Below, piece by piece: positions 17,201-18,752 of a DNA stretch of 18,752 nt. How positions within the stretch are numbered: the stretch's first letter is position 1; every line of letters begins with the position of its first letter. This stretch comes from Chryseosolibacter sp966080355 (lineage in GTDB: Bacteria; Bacteroidota; Bacteroidia; Cytophagales; Cyclobacteriaceae): contig CBHROW010000063.1 in the NCBI GenBank assembly GCA_966080355.1, forward strand, positions 1 through 18,752, written 5' to 3'. Both the position numbers and the translations under genes were made by a program. Under the pieces are notes generated by a model, which was not told the origin of the DNA, ran no database searches, and saw only the letters and a list, made by a program, of their open reading frames with translations.

Positions 17201-18574
17201 TTCAGTAGGGGCAAGTTTTCGAGCACCGGTAATTTTTTCAAAATCAAGACCGTTGGTAAGCGCATCGGTCCCGTACAAGCCATCGGAAAGCAGGTCGTTG
17301 ATTTGATCGGGATTTCTTTGACCAGTGCCAAACTGGAGAACCTGCTTCAGGTCATTGGCTTCATTTGAATTAGGAGATCCCGCTTTACGCGCGCCAACGT
17401 GCTCGTTGAAAACCCTTGTACCTTCACCGAGGTCCATCAAGCCAACAACGTTGCGCAAGCTTTGTGTATCGTTGTTGCGATTGAGAATGTAGACTTCAAC
17501 ACGGGTCACGTTTACACCGGATGTGATCTGCGGAAGGTTTGCGATCCAATTCTGATAATTGTCGCGGAAGAAATGACCGAGGAAAAAGTGACGATTTTCA
17601 TCGTAATTGGAGCCCACTATCTCGAACGGGCGACCTTGTCCATTTCCGCCCCCGGGGATGTCGATCGTTTCAACTTTGCCACGCTGTGTTGAAGCGATGG
17701 CAGTAACGTTGAGCTTTCCGAATTGCATTTGCGCCTTCACCCCAAAAAGATTCTGCGCACCCTGGATCAATGTGTTGTTGAGCGGCAGACTCACGTTACC
17801 GATCTCCAGCTTTTGCAGAATATCTTCTTTAAAGCCGGTGTATTCAACCTTCATGTTGTTTTGAAAGTCGAATGAATTGTTGTTGTCGAAGTTGGCAGTC
17901 ACCGCAAGCTTTTCACCCACCTTACCAACTACGCTCATATTGATCTGCTGATCGAACTCAAAACTTCCGTTGCGTTGCTGACGGATCGGGATTGCCGGGT
18001 TGCTGATCTTTTGATGCTGATAACCGAAGTCAAGCGTTACAAAACCACGCGGAACAAGTTCGACATAACTTCCTCCAAAAATCCGGTCAAGAATCGGGCT
18101 GATAAATATTTTCGGAGTGAAGCCTCTTCCGGCTACAGCACTTTCTCCATCCATAGCGCGCGATCGGCCTTTCCAGTAATCTTTGAGAATTTGCCTGTCC
18201 TGGTATTGCTTGAATTCCTCGAACGACATACTGCTTGTTGGCCTGTAGTTGAGGTTGCCGATCTTTTCGTAGATCGTATAGTTCAGGGCAGTGTCGATGT
18301 CGACATCGAGTTTGAGCTTGTTAGGGTCTTTGAGAAAAAGCGGAGATTCGCTGGTGGAGTTTGAGAATGGGTCTCCATAACGGTCTTGCATGCGGAAGGT
18401 CGGCCTGCGCGTAGGCTGGTAGCGACCTGTAGTGTCACGCTGCTGTGCAAAAATTTCCTCGGGGAAGCAGAATAACACGATCCATGCCGCTATCACTCGG
18501 CCAAGGAAAAGGGCGTAGTTATTCTTCCGAACGTTGGTCAAGGTATTGGTCAATTTTTCATGCTGCAAGAGCAC
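11297..18574 (-). CDS. sprA: SprA/Sov, giant outer-membrane translocon of the type IX secretion system
   Basis: A 2425-residue protein, close to the roughly 2400 of Flavobacterium SprA. It forms the very large outer-membrane beta-barrel through which T9SS cargo leaves the cell, and gliding needs it. A signal peptide precedes FA-QQRD (cleavage near residue 44). Long stretches of alternating strand sequence fill the rest, and the end FGIQLRFSLAQ is a typical final barrel strand. An acidic segment with VGLDGASDEHE, DPSGDNF and PDNEDLNADNTL (about 1100-1218) is characteristic of the family. A Pro/Ala-rich linker lies near 1928-1963. No ATG fits: the first start is GTG at 18574, and TTG at 18541 would give a shorter, more usual signal peptide. 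ruvA ends 76 bases upstream. A weak promoter, TCTG-N18-TAAATGTG, has its -7 box at 18610-18603. Other T9SS genes are absent here. Confidence 0.97.
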   Translation of the reverse strand: MLLQHEKLTNTLTNVRKNNYALFLGRVIAAWIVLFCFPEEIFAQQRDTTGRYQPTRRPTFRMQDRYGDPFSNSTSESPLFLKDPNKLKLDVDIDTALNYTIYEKIGNLNYRPTSSMSFEEFKQYQDRQILKDYWKGRSRAMDGESAVAGRGFTPKIFISPILDRIFGGSYVELVPRGFVTLDFGYQHQKISNPAIPIRQQRNGSFEFDQQINMSVVGKVGEKLAVTANFDNNNSFDFQNNMKVEYTGFKEDILQKLEIGNVSLPLNNTLIQGAQNLFGVKAQMQFGKLNVTAIASTQRGKVETIDIPGGGNGQGRPFEIVGSNYDENRHFFLGHFFRDNYQNWIANLPQITSGVNVTRVEVYILNRNNDTQSLRNVVGLMDLGEGTRVFNEHVGARKAGSPNSNEANDLKQVLQFGTGQRNPDQINDLLSDGLYGTDALTNGLDFEKITGARKLAPTEFTFHKQLGYITLTRKLQNDEALAVAYEYTYNGRPYKVGELSEDYANLKDDEIVFLKLLRPRKIAIRAGSDGKGRIIPTWDLMMKNIYNLNVNQLTREGFQLRIIYRDDRTGIDNPQLQEGSTTLRERQLIEIMGLDKLNPVNDPQRDGNFDYVENITINSQTGLIIFPYLEPFRDALRAAFSGQSNENFLIQKYSYDTLYRTTKADAELFATKNKFFLKGTYSAGSSREILVPGFGLSQNSVKLFAGGIPLQEGTDYTVDYTFGKVTILNESVLSSGKNISLQYEQSDPFAFQTRSLLGTRFDYKLNEDVNLGSTFLYYNERPLISRNAIGTEPARNMQYGFDFNVRKNSRVLTKIVDAIPFLETKEQSTVNFTGEFAQLIPGTSNIIDGEGTAYVDDFENTATPYSLMTPQGWKLASVPALDSRFHDEASDSRSLRLGYKRAKLAWYQVDNQFYRETGQFKPPNISEGDLQNHYVRPVKPEEIFPYFQRPQGYFFQSIFDIAYYPSERGPYNYNPDINDQGVLRPGDIKGNWAGITSAIRTEVDFDKANIEYVEFWLLNPFIKGDNGKVVVRGKNEGENNTTGGKIIFQLGSISEDVERDAKHAFENGLPPDGNLGLATSTEWGWVTNQQYINNAFDNSTSSRPNQDVGLDGASDEHEREKFGDFLNQLTPGARTIFNADPSGDNFKYFFGSDQDAAGAQILERYKNYNGMDGNSPVNTGSQDLARSATQTPDNEDLNADNTLSELEEYYEYDIDLKPDLEVGQEYIVDKIRTTPDNVPNEAVEWYLFRIPVREFEAKFGSIQGFKSIRYIRMLLTGFQQPVVLRMANFRMIGSRWRRYQADLRNGGLSPKIEEDYNDFTVSVVNLEENGAYEADNATSPYRIPPGVRRDRDNTSSISRQLNEQAVQMCADNLEDGDSRAIFKNVGVDLFNYGRIKMFFHANSADSQDDELHAFLRLGTDFTQNYYEIEIPLKITDPHTQDPSARDVWPEENEIDLDLNELYALKLRRDNDRNASTSAVYTGPQIGRHTLRIFGRPDLTSVQVMMIGVRNPRSEDQRSHSVCIWANELRVTDFNRAAGWAASSTLSAKLADFATVTSALRHTTFGFGNVSSKIGERTRDETTRYDISASVNVDKLLPGNTGLKLPMFVSYENTTVNPNYDPANPDIRVAAAMKSFNSEQERTGFKKLIQDKTVRRSFNLVNVKKVKVKPDAKTHIYDIENLSLSYAYSEAEQTNFFTKENLLRQYKGSVAYNFAPKETGIEPFKNVKGLSSPYLKFIKDFNLSLLPSSLSFRADLDRSFSKKVYRNSAGAYGTYSYSLPNYLKYFTFNRTYNMRWNLSRALSVEYMARANAIVDEPQGELVTSEQKDSVYNNFRKLGRMKNFDQNITVNYTLPLDKFPLTDWLGAEYRFVAGYNWKAGPVNINDDIARAKHLQDLPDSLDFKNIIQNTRENNITGKIDLVKFYNKIKFLKEINTPARPAAPAKPQNNKAPARPVQQPPKADTVKSTPGAIKGFFRLLMSLRSINGSYSLNEGTMLPGYTETPKFFGMDEHWNSPGWKFVLGGQDPNIRYDLANKGLITTTKSLTNPFQQSKNEVITLRANVEPTPDFKVQIDVKKEGSSSYQEIFRYDSLPDGSLGFASLNPNRTGSYKISFNTIRTAFDGTNDNVHSNVFSQFEQNLLVLKERFAALGTGEYDTTSQDVLIPAFIAAYSGKNANTVALSPFPRNPLPNWRIDYSGLNKIEALRDVFQSITISSGYQSTYSVVNYNNSLEYSDPTKVGIDRPIEDYNRKYFGENINNEFVPVYVISQVLISEQFAPLIGVNVRTKSRLNAKAEYKTKRDLALNISNAQITELNSKDVSFELGYTKNNVKLPFRAQGRTIVLKNDVTFRMNVTVSDSKTIQRKINDLNTTTNGNLNFQLRPNVSYVVNQKLTLQGYFERTINKPQVTNSYPRSTTRFGIQLRFSLAQ

Positions 18575-18650
18575 GGATGCCGGGACCGTTGCTAAATTTT
18601 CTCACATTTATGAGGGACAATCGGCACACAGACATTGGGCTCTTAAAAAC

Positions 18651-18752
18651 TCAGGCGTTCTTCAGGGCCTGCTTCACTAAATCTTCCAAGGTAATGGTAT
18701 TTCCTGATTTTTTCAGGACGGTATCTACACTTTTCTCGGCCACCGGTTTGGG
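18651..18752 (-). CDS. ruvA: Holliday junction helicase subunit RuvA, C-terminal fragment
   Basis: Only the last 33 codons are inside the window, ending at TGA (18653-18651). The sequence KPVAEKSVDTVLKKSG followed by TLEDLVKQALKNA matches RuvA domain III, the flexible three-helix part that binds RuvB and regulates branch migration. The fragment is short, but its pattern (KPxxAEKxV, then an LEDLVKxAL helix) fits well, and ruvA directly upstream of sprA is an arrangement I recall from several Bacteroidota. No terminator separates it from sprA, so some read-through into sprA is possible. Confidence 0.78.
   Translation of the reverse strand, partial: PKPVAEKSVDTVLKKSGNTITLEDLVKQALKNA

Overview
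The window comes from a Bacteroidota chromosome, most likely a Cytophagales-type gliding or T9SS-bearing bacterium. The main evidence is a full-length sprA (the giant outer-membrane translocon of the type IX secretion system) lying between ruvA and gcvH, an arrangement I recall from several Bacteroidota genomes. Supporting signs are TAnnTTTG-type promoters, signal peptides ending in FAQ or HAQ, and little Shine-Dalgarno sequence before start codons. Coding density is high and no mobile element, CRISPR array, tRNA or rRNA was seen.

Layout. 1-220 (-) is the start of an L-serine dehydratase, cut by the window edge. 343-2135 (+) is a two-gene operon: a small exported protein with a CxFCG motif, overlapped by a carboxypeptidase Q-like M28 peptidase. 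2283-4405 (-) is a converging two-gene operon: an MASE1-type histidine kinase, overlapped by a paralogue of the same CxFCG protein. 4506-7397 (-) is gcvP, with a strong terminator after it. 7590-9086 (+) is a second exported M28 aminopeptidase, divergent from gcvP. 9301-9540 (-) is a tiny Asn/Asp-rich lipoprotein. 9739-11057 (-) is gcvH-lipA. 11297-18574 (-) is sprA. 18651-18752 (-) is the C-terminal end of ruvA.

How the genes fit together. GcvP and GcvH are two of the four glycine cleavage proteins, and LipA makes the lipoyl group that GcvH carries. With the serine dehydratase, this is a loose serine/glycine catabolism neighbourhood; gcvT is not here. SprA is envelope machinery. The two M28 peptidases carry N-terminal signals but no obvious T9SS C-terminal sorting domain, so they are probably periplasmic or envelope-bound.

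No gap exceeds 300 bases. The gaps hold three candidate terminators, three Bacteroidota-type promoters and four short degenerate tandem arrays with a 7- or 8-base period. The least explained items are the duplicated CxFCG(A/G)xGPE family, tied by overlapping genes to a peptidase in one operon and a sensor kinase in the other, and the recurring 7-8 base intergenic arrays. I saw no convincing undescribed large system.
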